Positions 25,943 through 33,739 of a DNA stretch of 64,000 bases are shown here, in pieces. Every line of letters begins with the position of its first letter. The first letter of the stretch is position 1. The notes below the pieces were generated by a model that saw only the letters and a program-made list of their open reading frames with translations, did no database searches and was not told where the DNA came from. The position numbers and the translations under genes were made by a program. The DNA lies in assembly GCF_018614575.1 (NCBI RefSeq), contig NZ_JAGGOJ010000008.1, forward strand, positions 124,001 through 188,000. Reading direction: 5' to 3'. This DNA is from Streptomyces sp. ISL-10 (GTDB lineage Bacteria > Actinomycetota > Actinomycetes > Streptomycetales > Streptomycetaceae).

Positions 25943-26689
25943 ATGGGCAGCGCGGTACAGGTCGATCTTCGAGGCAAGCAGGCACTGGTGACCGGTGGAG
26001 CCCGCGGACTGGGGGCTGCCATCTCGCGGAGGCTCGCCGGGGCGGGAGCGTCGGTCCTCGTGGCGGACGTGCGCAAGGAGACGGCACGCGAGCTCTGCGA
26101 GGACCTGAGCCGGTCCGGGCAGGAGGCCCGCTTCGTGGAGATGGACGTCTGCGACGCCGCGATGGTCGCGGACGTCTTCCGGGATCTGGACGCCGATGGC
26201 CAGGCCGTGGACATCCTGGTCAACAACGCCGCGGTGGACGTCTCCAAGCCGATCGAGCATCTGACGTCGGACGAGGTGACCCGCGTGGTGACCACCAATC
26301 TCCTGGGCCCGATGTATCTGTGCCTGGAGGCCTACCGCCGCATGATCGCGCGGGGCGGCGGCCACATCGTGAACATCCTCTCGACGGCGGCGAACCGCAC
26401 CTGGACCGAGGCCGGCCCGTACTCGGCGGGCAAGTCCGGGCTGCGCGCGTTCACGCACACCCTTTTCAAGGAGGCCCAGCGGGACTGCCAGGGGATCGGC
26501 GTCACCGGGATCATCGCCGGGGGCATGGAGACCCCGTTCATCCTCGAACGCTTCCCGGACGCCGACGTCTCCATGCTGCAGAGCCCCGACATCGTGGCCG
26601 ACACCCTGGTGTACGCCCTCTCCGTGCCGCCCGGCAGCGCCGTCTCCGAACTGGTCGTCGTGCCCCGCAGGGAACCGTCCTGGCCCTGA
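25943..26689 (+). CDS. Classical short-chain dehydrogenase/reductase
   Basis: A 248-residue SDR of standard length with TGGARGLGAAISRRLA (TGxxxGxG cofactor loop, about residue 19), DV for adenine, NNAAVD (NNAG variant), the catalytic Ser in ILSTAANRTW and YSAGK (YxxxK, about residue 160). The aspartate in ADVRKET after the second strand suggests NAD rather than NADP. ATG 25943 has AAGGAAAGG upstream. It stands alone; substrate unknown. Confidence 0.82.
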   Translation: MGSAVQVDLRGKQALVTGGARGLGAAISRRLAGAGASVLVADVRKETARELCEDLSRSGQEARFVEMDVCDAAMVADVFRDLDADGQAVDILVNNAAVDVSKPIEHLTSDEVTRVVTTNLLGPMYLCLEAYRRMIARGGGHIVNILSTAANRTWTEAGPYSAGKSGLRAFTHTLFKEAQRDCQGIGVTGIIAGGMETPFILERFPDADVSMLQSPDIVADTLVYALSVPPGSAVSELVVVPRREPSWP

Positions 26690-26779
26690 GCCGCCTCACC
26701 CCCCGCTCCAGTACGGATCGCGAGGGCGTGCCCTCTGCCGGATGTCCGGTTCGTATGGGTTCGTCGTGCCCGGGTACCC

Positions 26780-26834
26780 GGCCCCCAGCAGGCCCCCGGC
26801 CCCCAGCAGGCCCCCGGCCCCGCAGCAGGCCCCC
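26780..26834. repeat. GC-rich 18-bp tandem repeat
   Basis: The unit CGGCCCCCAGCAGGCCCC is present twice exactly (26780-26797, 26798-26815) and a third time with one inserted base (26816-26834). Read in the frame of the following gene it would encode a PAPSRP-type repeat, but the array lies upstream of the likely start at 26868. Confidence 0.75.
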
Positions 26835-26867
26835 GGGCCCGCGGAGGAAGAAGGAGGCGCCCAGGAC

Positions 26868-27284
26868 ATGAACAGCATGGAGCGAGGCAGCAACCAGGTG
26901 AGCCCGCGCGAGGACGACGAACTGAAGCACGAGCTGGAGGGCTACCTCCGGTCCGGGCAGCACACCCACGTGGAGGAGGTCCACGATCCGGAGCCCGCCG
27001 CGGACGACGACATCGCGGTGCGCCCCGGCGGACCGGTACCACCACCAGGCGAGGCCCGCGATCAGGCCGAGGCGAAGGCAGAGGCCGACGCTCTGCGCCT
27101 GGAGTTCGCACGGCACCTCGACCGTACGGCGTTCCCGGCGGACCGCAGTGCCCTGGTACGGGCCCTGGAGGAGAAGCACGCGCCCGGACCGCTGCTGGCG
27201 GAGGCGCAGAAGCTCCCCAAGGGCGGCACCTACCACAACGCGGACGAGATCGTCAGGGCCCTGGGCCGCCGGCCCACCAACTGA
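26868..27284 (+). CDS. DUF2795 domain protein
   Basis: A 138-residue charged, soluble protein ending in the DUF2795 signature LPKGGTYHNADEIVRALG (about residues 115-132). The N-terminal part (EDDELKHELEGYLRSGQHTH) is acidic and likely helical. I chose ATG 26868 because AAGGAGG lies 11 bases upstream; an in-frame ATG at 26742 would add a Pro-rich N-terminus encoded by the tandem repeat. Function of DUF2795 proteins is not established. A strong hairpin follows the stop. Confidence 0.72.
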   Translation: MNSMERGSNQVSPREDDELKHELEGYLRSGQHTHVEEVHDPEPAADDDIAVRPGGPVPPPGEARDQAEAKAEADALRLEFARHLDRTAFPADRSALVRALEEKHAPGPLLAEAQKLPKGGTYHNADEIVRALGRRPTN

Positions 27285-27303
27285 GGAACCACACGGGGCT
27301 GTG

Positions 27304-27327
27304 CCGCCCGGCGGCTGCGCCGGGCGG
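27304..27327 (+). terminator. Strong hairpin terminator after the DUF2795 gene
   Basis: A perfect 10-bp stem, CCGCCCGGCG (27304-27313) and CGCCGGGCGG (27318-27327), closes a 4-base GCTG loop, 19 bases past the stop codon. No T-run. Confidence 0.65.
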
Positions 27328-27479
27328 GCTCACCCCGAACGGGCACCCGGCCGGTCCACCCGGGTGCCCGCCCCCGCATCCGCCGACGATCGGCCGGTCG
27401 CCGGGGCCGGGGCCGCCGTTCCACGGCACGCCGCAGAATCCGGCGCAGCCCAGGTGAGCGCCGCGCCCGACGAGCGCGT

Positions 27480-27845
27480 GCCGGACGGCCCCGGCACGCG
27501 CCGCCGCTGCTCAGGAAAGACCGTCGGCCCCGCGCTGGGCCGGGGACGGCCGGCCTACGGGGTCCTCACCGGCGGACGATGGGCGACGGCCCGGCGGCCG
27601 GGCTGTCCCGGGTGCTCTGGTCCGCCTGGGGGCGCGACTGGACCGCCTCGTCCACTCACGGGAGGGTGCTCGCGGACGTCACGAGGACGCTGCGCGGGAG
27701 TGCGACCGTCCTTCTCCACGTCACCACGTGTAACAGCGCGGCCGGGTTCTGGCGTGTGATCCTGGCCGCGCTGCCCCTGGTGGTGGAGGCGTGCCGCTCG
27801 CGCGGGCTGACAGTCGGGCGGCTCAGCCGGCCACGCGTCGGCTGA
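27480..27845 (+). pseudogene. Decayed polysaccharide deacetylase (NodB-type), C-terminal remnant
   Basis: GRPAYGVLTGG near 27545-27580 matches the RPPYGVLT motif of NodB deacetylases in one frame. The sequence then continues in another frame from about 27605 as VLWSAWGRDWTASSTHGRVL, a typical downstream segment, and on to ATVLLHVTTCNSAAGFW and ACRSRGLTVGRLS before a stop at 27845. The expected catalytic-His segment VLLHDSD reads VLLHVTT. At least one frameshift, an altered active-site segment and the lack of any N-terminal domain show a dead gene. Left boundary approximate. Confidence 0.55.
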
Positions 27846-27908
27846 GCCGCCGCCCCGAGAGGCTGCCCCCTAACGGCCGTCCTGCCCTGTGACTGCCGCA
27901 CGGCCCGC

Positions 27909-28313
27909 TCACCGGGACCGGGCTTCACGTGTCTTCGAGCGGTTCTCCTTGCGAATGGCCTCCAGCAGCTCGGACCTGCTCATCCGGGACCGGCCCTCGA
28001 TGTCCAGACGCTGGGCCAGGTCGTACAGGTGCTGCTTGGTGGCCTTCTCGTCGACGCCTTCACCGCTGCGGGCGGGAGCCTGCCGCGGCGTCGCCGCCCG
28101 CGGGTCCGAGGGGCCCTTGCGCCCCTGCTCCTTCCGCTCCCAGTGGTCGGCGACCTTCTCGTACTTGTGCTTGAGTGCGCTGAAGGCGACCCGGTGGGCC
28201 CGCTCGCCTTCGCCGTACTGCTCCACAGCCGAATCGTGGGCCTTGATCCACGTGCGCTGCGCGTCCTTGGGTGAACGCTCCAGCGTCGAAGGAAGCTCTT
28301 CGCGTCCCGGCAT
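27909..28313 (-). CDS. ChaB-like protein with Rho-N/SAP-like C-terminus
   Basis: A 134-residue basic protein. Residues about 1-60 are ChaB-like (MPGREELPSTLERSPKDAQR, then DSAVEQYGEGERAHRVAFSA, HKYEKVADHW). Residues about 90-125 form a helix-extended-helix like the Rho termination factor N-terminal/SAP fold (KQHLYDLAQRLDIEGRSRMS, RSELLEAIRK), a nucleic-acid binding module. GGAGG lies 6 bases before ATG 28313, fixing the start. This two-domain combination is common in actinobacteria; its role, perhaps stress-related nucleic-acid binding, is not known. Confidence 0.75.
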   Translation of the reverse strand: MPGREELPSTLERSPKDAQRTWIKAHDSAVEQYGEGERAHRVAFSALKHKYEKVADHWERKEQGRKGPSDPRAATPRQAPARSGEGVDEKATKQHLYDLAQRLDIEGRSRMSRSELLEAIRKENRSKTREARSR

Positions 28314-28676
28314 GGTTCACCTCCGTGGGATGCAGAGCGTGTGCCCCCTGTGTCCGGCACAAAACGGACCTGGCGCGGCAGCACGCCCGCTCAGCGGCGC
28401 CGCGGCGTCCCCCGGTGGCGGAGGTCGGTGGCGGAGGTCGGCCCCGCTCGGTCCCGTCCGCGTCGACGAGAGACCTCTCCCGGTGGGCACCTGCGCCCGG
28501 CCGCGCAGTCAAGGGACCGGCCGGCAGCCTGCGGGACAGTGATGCGGCGACGTCGCCGTACGACTCCGGCCGGTGCGATCGGGTCCGCCGCGGCGCCCGA
28601 CAGGCCGTGATCCGCTGGGCGGGACGGTGCGCGCCGGGCCGCGCCCCGCCGCACGCGTGACACTCGCGTCGGGACG
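28314..28676. other. Intergenic region
   Basis: Between two minus-strand genes. No gene or clear regulatory structure found; it should hold the ChaB-like gene's promoter. Confidence 0.4.
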
Positions 28677-29516
28677 TCAGCCCAGGCAGAGAACGAGCAG
28701 GCACACCTCGGTGGGTGAGGTGGTCGCCGTCTGCGACGGGGTCGCCTCCGGCTGCCGGTCATCGACCGGTGTGTTCGAGCCACTCGTGCTCTCAGCGGTG
28801 TCGGATGCGCCCGACGGCTGCTCGGTCGAGGCGGCGGTGGGCCGCGGGGCCAGTACGTCGGACCGCTGCGTCTCCGGCTGCTGGGCCGGCTGTGACGCGG
28901 TGCGCGCCGGCGGGGGCGTGGCGGCGGTGCGGGCCATGGTGACGGCCGTGGTCCGCTGCCCCGGTACGGCGGTGGGGGAGGGGCGTGTGTCCGGCTGTCG
29001 CGTGGCGGGCCTGCTCGGCTCCGCGGACGCCGTGGCGGGTGCGTTCATCCGGCCCGCGTCCGGGGTGACGGGGTCCGGCGCCGAGACCGCGTTCGCCTTG
29101 CCCTTGGACGACTCCGAAGGAAGCGCGGCGACGGTCAGACTGCCGCCGACGAGTGCGATCGCCGTTCCGGCCACGGCCCGCCGCCGGTTCTTCTTCCAGC
29201 GGGCGAGCTGCCGCCGCCGGGCTGCACGGCCCGGGGTGCGGCTTGTCTCCGGCCCGCCGGACGGGCTGCCGTCCGCGTCCGCCGCGGCGCCGTTCGATAT
29301 GGCCGCGCCCGGCGCGTACCGCGCGGACGCGGATGCCTGCGGGGCGGCGTCGCCGGGCGACGACCGGCGGGCGGGTGACCTATCCGCGAGGAACGGCTCC
29401 CGTGCCGCCTCCTCGCCACGGTGCATGGGCGGGGCGATGTCGGGCGCGTACGCGCCGCAGCCCGGGCACACCAGAGCGCCGTTGAGGTGCCGACGACAAG
29501 AGGAGCAGTAGTCCAT
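28677..29516 (-). CDS. Zinc-ribbon, single-TM protein with long Thr/Pro-rich exterior
   Basis: A 279-residue protein. MDYCSSCRRHLNGALVCPGC is a four-cysteine zinc ribbon at the extreme N-terminus. A basic stretch (RRRQLARWKKNRRRAV) then precedes one TM helix (AVAGTAIALVGGSLTVAAL, about residue 112-130), and the remaining 150 or so residues are low-complexity Pro/Thr/Ser/Ala, likely extracytoplasmic. It ends VCLLVLCLG. I recall this architecture in Streptomyces hypothetical proteins. The ATG at 29516 is preferred over a TTG two codons earlier. Function unknown. Confidence 0.65.
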   Translation of the reverse strand: MDYCSSCRRHLNGALVCPGCGAYAPDIAPPMHRGEEAAREPFLADRSPARRSSPGDAAPQASASARYAPGAAISNGAAADADGSPSGGPETSRTPGRAARRRQLARWKKNRRRAVAGTAIALVGGSLTVAALPSESSKGKANAVSAPDPVTPDAGRMNAPATASAEPSRPATRQPDTRPSPTAVPGQRTTAVTMARTAATPPPARTASQPAQQPETQRSDVLAPRPTAASTEQPSGASDTAESTSGSNTPVDDRQPEATPSQTATTSPTEVCLLVLCLG

Positions 29517-30015
29517 CTGCAATCTTTCTGTGCTGCCGGAGCTGCCGGAGTCATCGGCGCCTTGTGCGCTTTCGCGCGTGGGTTCGGTCGGCCAGCAACG
29601 CTAACGGCGGTCTCCGAAGGGCCTGGGCAGTATCTGTGATGCTTTTGCAAAGATCGGCCGTCGTCCGTGACCTCACGGTCTTCTCGCCCGTCCCCGTCCC
29701 CGTCCGTGGTCCCGCTCCCGGCCGTGGTCGGTCACGTGGCATGAGTGCCATCAGCCGCAGGGGCGGCGCCCGGCCGGCTCAGTCGGTCGTGGTGGCAAGT
29801 CCCAGGAGGTGAACGTCGTCCAGCCGGGCCCCACCGACGGACATCAACCCCGCCGACGCCGCAGGCGGGCCGATGCAGCGCGATCTCGCGGCTCCCGGTG
29901 ACGAACTCCGCCGCCGGTACAGCCTGGTCCGAGGCGGAGAAGTGCATGCGATCGGCGCACGAAGTAACGTACGGTCGGTCGTATTCTTTTCGCAGGGGTG
30001 TGACAGGAGGAGCGC
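29517..30015. promoter_or_regulatory. Intergenic region with a candidate TetR operator at 29970-29983
   Basis: TACG (29970-29973) and CGTA (29980-29983) form an inverted repeat inside AACGTACGGTCGGTCGTATT, about 30-45 bases before the TetR start. Sites of this ACGGTCGGTCGT type are common as autoregulatory TetR operators. The rest of the gap shows no gene. Confidence 0.45.
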
Positions 30016-30702
30016 GTGAACGAGTCGGGGAATCGCTCGGACGCCGACGCGGGGACCACCGACCGGCGCCTGCTGCGCGGCGCGCGGGCGCGCCGGGGGA
30101 TCGCTCGCCACGCCGCCGACGTGGCCTCTCTGGAGGGGCTGAACGGGCTGAGTATCGGCCGCCTCGCAACCGACCTCGGGCTCAGCAAGAGCGGGATCCA
30201 GACCCTGTTCGGCACGAAGGAGAAACTGCAGACCGCCGCTGTCGAGTCCGCACGCGAGGCGTTCCTCGACGCGGTCGTCCGCCCGGCGTCGTCCGCCCCT
30301 CGGGGCGTCGCCCGGTTCCGCGCACTCACCGAGCACTGGGTGGCCTACGCCGAGGCGCCGCTGTTTCCCGGCGGCTGCTTCTGGACGGCGAACCTCGCCG
30401 ACTTCGACAGCCGGCCCGGCGCGGTCCGCGACGCGCTGTTCGGCCACCACCAGGACTGGCTCGCCGCCCTCGCCGGTGAACTGCGAGAAGCCGTGCGCAA
30501 CGGAGAGATCGCCGACCTGGACGCCGACCTGGCCGCCTTCCAGATCGACGCGGTTCTGGGCTCCGCGAACATCGCCCTGCGCATCGGCGACAACGAGGCG
30601 GTGCACAAGGCCCGGCGCGTGATCGACGGATTTCTCACGCCGCCGGGTCACGCGGGCGAAGATCCGGACCGAGCGGCATCCGTGCGGCAGGAATTGGCGT
30701 AG
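30016..30702 (+). CDS. TetR-family transcriptional regulator
   Basis: A 228-residue protein. The N-terminal HTH is AADVASLEGLNGLSIGRLAT followed by LGLSKSGIQTLFGTKEKL (about residues 35-72), and the C-terminal ligand domain has the TetR_C pattern FPGGCFWTANLADFDSRPGA, seen in regulators of the YxaF/PsrA type. GTG 30016 is preceded by AGGAGGAG. It is preceded by its probable operator. The controlled gene is not evident: the next gene is a small membrane protein on the same strand. Confidence 0.85.
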   Translation: MNESGNRSDADAGTTDRRLLRGARARRGIARHAADVASLEGLNGLSIGRLATDLGLSKSGIQTLFGTKEKLQTAAVESAREAFLDAVVRPASSAPRGVARFRALTEHWVAYAEAPLFPGGCFWTANLADFDSRPGAVRDALFGHHQDWLAALAGELREAVRNGEIADLDADLAAFQIDAVLGSANIALRIGDNEAVHKARRVIDGFLTPPGHAGEDPDRAASVRQELA

Positions 30703-30892
30703 CCGTCGAAAACGGACCTGGTTCGATCTCTGTGTAACGCTTCATCCGTGGATGGCGCAGTTCCGGACAGGGGCGCGAAAGCGCCCCCTCAGGCGGTCAC
30801 GGCCGGGATTTCTCCACCGCGGTGAATTCCCTCTGGGCTGTGACCGCGTTTCCGTACCGTCGAGGCGGTGTACGCGCCAGATTGGGACTCAA

Positions 30893-31255
30893 GTGAGCAA
30901 CACCGAACCCCTGCCGGACCAGCGGCAATACGACCTCAACCAGGGCGGCGGCCACCGCTCCGCACACGACGGGGACGGGTCCGGCGCGCGTCGGGCGGCC
31001 CTGATCATCCACACGGTCGCCGACATCGCCGCCGTGTTCCTCGGGCTGTGGATCCTGCTCTACCTGCTCGAGGCGAACCAGTCGAACGTCTTCGTCGAGT
31101 TCGTGGAAGGCATGGCGGACTGGCTGGCGTGGTGGTCACAGGATATTTTCACGATGGACACGGACGGCCTTCGTGTTCTCCTCAATTACGGGCTGCCCGC
31201 GGTGATTTATCTGCTGATCGGGCACGGTGTCGCCTCACGTGTGCGCCGCCTCTGA
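30893..31255 (+). CDS. Small two-TM membrane protein
   Basis: About 120 residues with a polar N-terminus (SNTEPLPDQRQYDLNQGGGH) and two TM helices (AALIIHTVADIAAVFLGLWI, about 42-62, and VLLNYGLPAVIYLLIGHGVA, about 95-115), with VEFVEGMADWLAWW between. GTG 30893 starts where the similarity pattern begins; the open frame extends upstream to 30752. This is a conserved-looking Streptomyces type; no function is known to me. It converges on the methyltransferase gene with a hairpin between. Confidence 0.6.
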   Translation: MSNTEPLPDQRQYDLNQGGGHRSAHDGDGSGARRAALIIHTVADIAAVFLGLWILLYLLEANQSNVFVEFVEGMADWLAWWSQDIFTMDTDGLRVLLNYGLPAVIYLLIGHGVASRVRRL

Positions 31256-31340
31256 AAGAATTCACGAGCCGTTCAGGTCTGTGAAGAAACAGCAATTGTG
31301 CGGCGGAGGGTGTGAAACCATTTCTGCCCCATTCCCGCGG

Positions 31341-31368
31341 CCGGGCGTAAGAGCCCGATGACGCCCGG
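31341..31368. terminator. Bidirectional hairpin between convergent genes
   Basis: CCGGGCGT (31341-31348) and ACGCCCGG (31361-31368) form a perfect 8-bp stem over a 12-base loop between the small membrane protein and the methyltransferase gene. Confidence 0.5.
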
Positions 31369-31400
31369 ACCGATCAGACGGGGCCGTGCCGTGCCGGGCC

Positions 31401-32252
31401 TCACGGCTTGCGGAGGATCCCGCCGTACTCGTAGATGCCCTTGTTGGTGTCCGAGGCACCGAGGTACGGGGCCAGTGACGCATGCACTGGAGCGAGCGGC
31501 GGCTGGGCCGGATCGGGGCGCCAGTCGACGAGGTCGACCATTCCCGGATCCAGCGGCTCCAGCCCGTCCAGGAAGCTGTCGACCTCGGCCGGGGTGCGCG
31601 TCTGCCACGGGATGCCGCCGCCCGAGATGTGCGCGGTCATCTCTGCGCCCCTGACCGGGTCGTCGGAGACGACCTGGGACAGGCCCAGGTAACTGCCCGG
31701 CGCTGCCTGGTCGATGACCGTGCGAAGGATCCGCCGGGGATCGTCGGCGTCGGTGAGGTGATGGACCACCGACAGGAACAGCACGGCCACCGGCTCGCTG
31801 AAGTCGATCAGCCGGCGCACGTCGGGATGGTCGAGGACCGATTGCTGGTCCCGCATGTCAGCGGTGATGACGGTGGTCGAGGCGTCGTCGGCCAGCAGTG
31901 CGCGGCCGTGTGCCAGCACGATCGGGTCGATGTCGACGTAGACGACCCGGGTGTCCGGGGCGAAGAGCTGGGCGACCTGGTGCACATTGTTGTCGGTCGG
32001 CAGGCCGCAGCCCATGTCGATGATCTGGCGGATGCCCTCTTCCCGTGTCAGGTGGCGCACGGCCCGGAAGAGGAACTGACGGTTCTGCCGGGCGATGTCC
32101 ACGCACTCGGGGAAGTGCGGCAGCGTGGAGAGGAGAAAGGCGCGGTCGACGTCGTAGTTGTCCTTGCCTCCCAGCATCCACCCGTAGGCACGCGCCGAGG
32201 TCGGCACGTCGAAGGGTATCGAGGTCGTCTCCGACCGGCTGTCCTTGACCAC
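31401..32252 (-). CDS. SAM-dependent methyltransferase-like protein (Methyltransf_19 family)
   Basis: A 283-residue protein opening with PTSARAYGWMLGGKDNYDVD, the hallmark of the actinobacterial family formerly DUF574. It carries IIDMGCGLPTDNNVHQVAQ (SAM motif I, about residue 80), VVYVDIDPIVLAHGRALLAD and VLFLSVVHHLTDADDP. GTG 32252 is preceded by GGCGGAGAG. These proteins are numerous in Streptomyces genomes and few have known substrates. It is not part of the NRPS/PKS operon, being separated by 500 bp. Confidence 0.83.
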   Translation of the reverse strand: MVKDSRSETTSIPFDVPTSARAYGWMLGGKDNYDVDRAFLLSTLPHFPECVDIARQNRQFLFRAVRHLTREEGIRQIIDMGCGLPTDNNVHQVAQLFAPDTRVVYVDIDPIVLAHGRALLADDASTTVITADMRDQQSVLDHPDVRRLIDFSEPVAVLFLSVVHHLTDADDPRRILRTVIDQAAPGSYLGLSQVVSDDPVRGAEMTAHISGGGIPWQTRTPAEVDSFLDGLEPLDPGMVDLVDWRPDPAQPPLAPVHASLAPYLGASDTNKGIYEYGGILRKP

Positions 32253-32755
32253 AGTGCGCTCTCCGCCTCTCCCCGCACCCCTACGGTGCCCGCCTGGATC
32301 CTTCGCGGCGAGACTACTCTGCGCTCCGCCGCTCCGCCGCTCCGCCCTACGATGCGGTGCCCCAAGTCCCTTGCGCCGGAAGAAGTTTGACACCAGCCTC
32401 CGTCGACGGCACACACCTGAGCGGCCCGCCTGGGGGGCCGCTCGTGCGAGCCTCTGGGCCTGTGACAGCCGCGGTCGACGCCTCCCCGGAGCTGGGTCAT
32501 CAGGCCGGCCTTCGGCGGCAACCCGACCGGAGTGTGGAATCAGCGCGAGACGATGAGGGCGGGACAGCCGGATCTCACCGGGGGAGCCACCCGAACCGTG
32601 TTCACCCACCCGACCGACCCTCCGGGGCACCTTCGGCATGACCCCGCAACCGCCCTGCTCACTGGTGACCGCGACCGGGTCGACGTGAGGATCCCACTTG
32701 GTCGACGTGAGGCTCCCGTCGCGGGCCGCCTGGCCTCTCTTCGCTGCCGGCGACA
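32253..32755. other. Intergenic region left of the NRPS/PKS cluster, with a direct repeat
   Basis: No gene seen. GTCGACGTGAGG[A/C]TCCC occurs at 32679-32695 and again at 32701-32717, a 17-base direct repeat with one mismatch and a 22-base period. It lies just beyond the 3' end of the leftward operon. Confidence 0.5.
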
Positions 32756-33739
32756 TCAGGGTCTCGACGGGACCGTGCGGATGTCGACGCGGGTCAGGAA
32801 ACCCGCCCGATGGCGGGCGATGTCCGGGGGGTGTTCGTCCGTTCTGGCAGTCAGCACCACGAGCCGCAGCGGTGGGCGGGTGGTGGGGCCGTCGGGCCGA
32901 GGCGTCTGCGGTGGCTGTGTGTGCGCGTAGGCGAGGAGAAGGGAGGGGTCGGCGAGCGCGTTCATGCTCAGGATGAGATCGGCCTCGGTCCCGCCGATGT
33001 CCGGGTCGATCAGATGGGAGGGGACGGGCACGAATCCGAGGCGCGACTTGAAGCCGAACAGCCCCGGATCCGCGATATGCCCGTACAGGGTGGGGTCGTT
33101 GCCCAGCGACATGCGCGACAGCCCCAGATCCCGGGCCGCCTGGAACGCGTCCATGTAGACCGCCCGCTGAAGCCTCCCTCCCCGAGCGGAGGGTTCCGCA
33201 GCGGCAAAGCGCAACTGCAACATCGCCTGGTCCGCGCGGATCTGGCACAGGCAGCCGCCGACCATGCGGGCGTTGTGGTACGCGAAGACCCCGACGTAGC
33301 AGTCGCGGTCCCGCAGGATGTCCTTCTGCTGGCGACGGGCGTAGGGGATGCCGTTGCGCATTGCGGTGATCTGCGCGTCGTACATCTCCAGGAAGGCCTC
33401 GAGAGAGGTGGCGGAAGGCCCTCGTTCCACGACTGCCTTGATGCCGTGCTCGGCGGCAAAACGCCTGCCCAGGCGAATGTTTCTGCGCTCGGAGCCGGAG
33501 AGAGCGGCGAGGAAGGCGTCCTCGGAATCGCGCAGCTCCGCTTGCCAGTTGACCCAGCCCGGCTTGGTGATGAACCCCGCCTCTTCGAGAGCGGGCCACA
33601 CTTCGGGGGCGGGGTTCTCGACGCGGATGACGTCCGCGGGGGGCTCCCCCTGCCACGCCCATTCCCACCAGTTTCGGTCCAGCGCCTCGCCGACGTCGAC
33701 ACTGGCGATGCGCAGTCCCTCGTGTTCCCATCGCTTCAC
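32756..33739 (-). CDS. FemAB/GNAT-like (BioF2-type) acyl- or aminoacyltransferase
   Basis: A 327-residue protein. The central part (AFLAALSGSERRNIRLGRRF, FLEMYDAQITAMRNGI, CYVGVFAYHNARMVGGCLCQ, and LGLSRMSLGNDPTLYGHIAD) reads as the GNAT-fold domain PF13480 also found in FemAB-like transferases. It is the last gene of the leftward biosynthetic operon; its GTG start overlaps the stop of the condensation protein gene. A second protein of this type ends the rightward operon at 57762, which suggests two transfer reactions onto or between intermediates. The donor may be acyl-CoA, a carrier-bound acyl group or aminoacyl-tRNA. Confidence 0.65.
   Translation of the reverse strand: MKRWEHEGLRIASVDVGEALDRNWWEWAWQGEPPADVIRVENPAPEVWPALEEAGFITKPGWVNWQAELRDSEDAFLAALSGSERRNIRLGRRFAAEHGIKAVVERGPSATSLEAFLEMYDAQITAMRNGIPYARRQQKDILRDRDCYVGVFAYHNARMVGGCLCQIRADQAMLQLRFAAAEPSARGGRLQRAVYMDAFQAARDLGLSRMSLGNDPTLYGHIADPGLFGFKSRLGFVPVPSHLIDPDIGGTEADLILSMNALADPSLLLAYAHTQPPQTPRPDGPTTRPPLRLVVLTARTDEHPPDIARHRAGFLTRVDIRTVPSRP

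Noticed and set aside
32357..32641. Possible small gene in the gap left of the NRPS/PKS cluster
   Set aside because: No ribosome site, no family similarity, and Pro/Arg-rich composition; the gap also reads open on the other strand without meaning.
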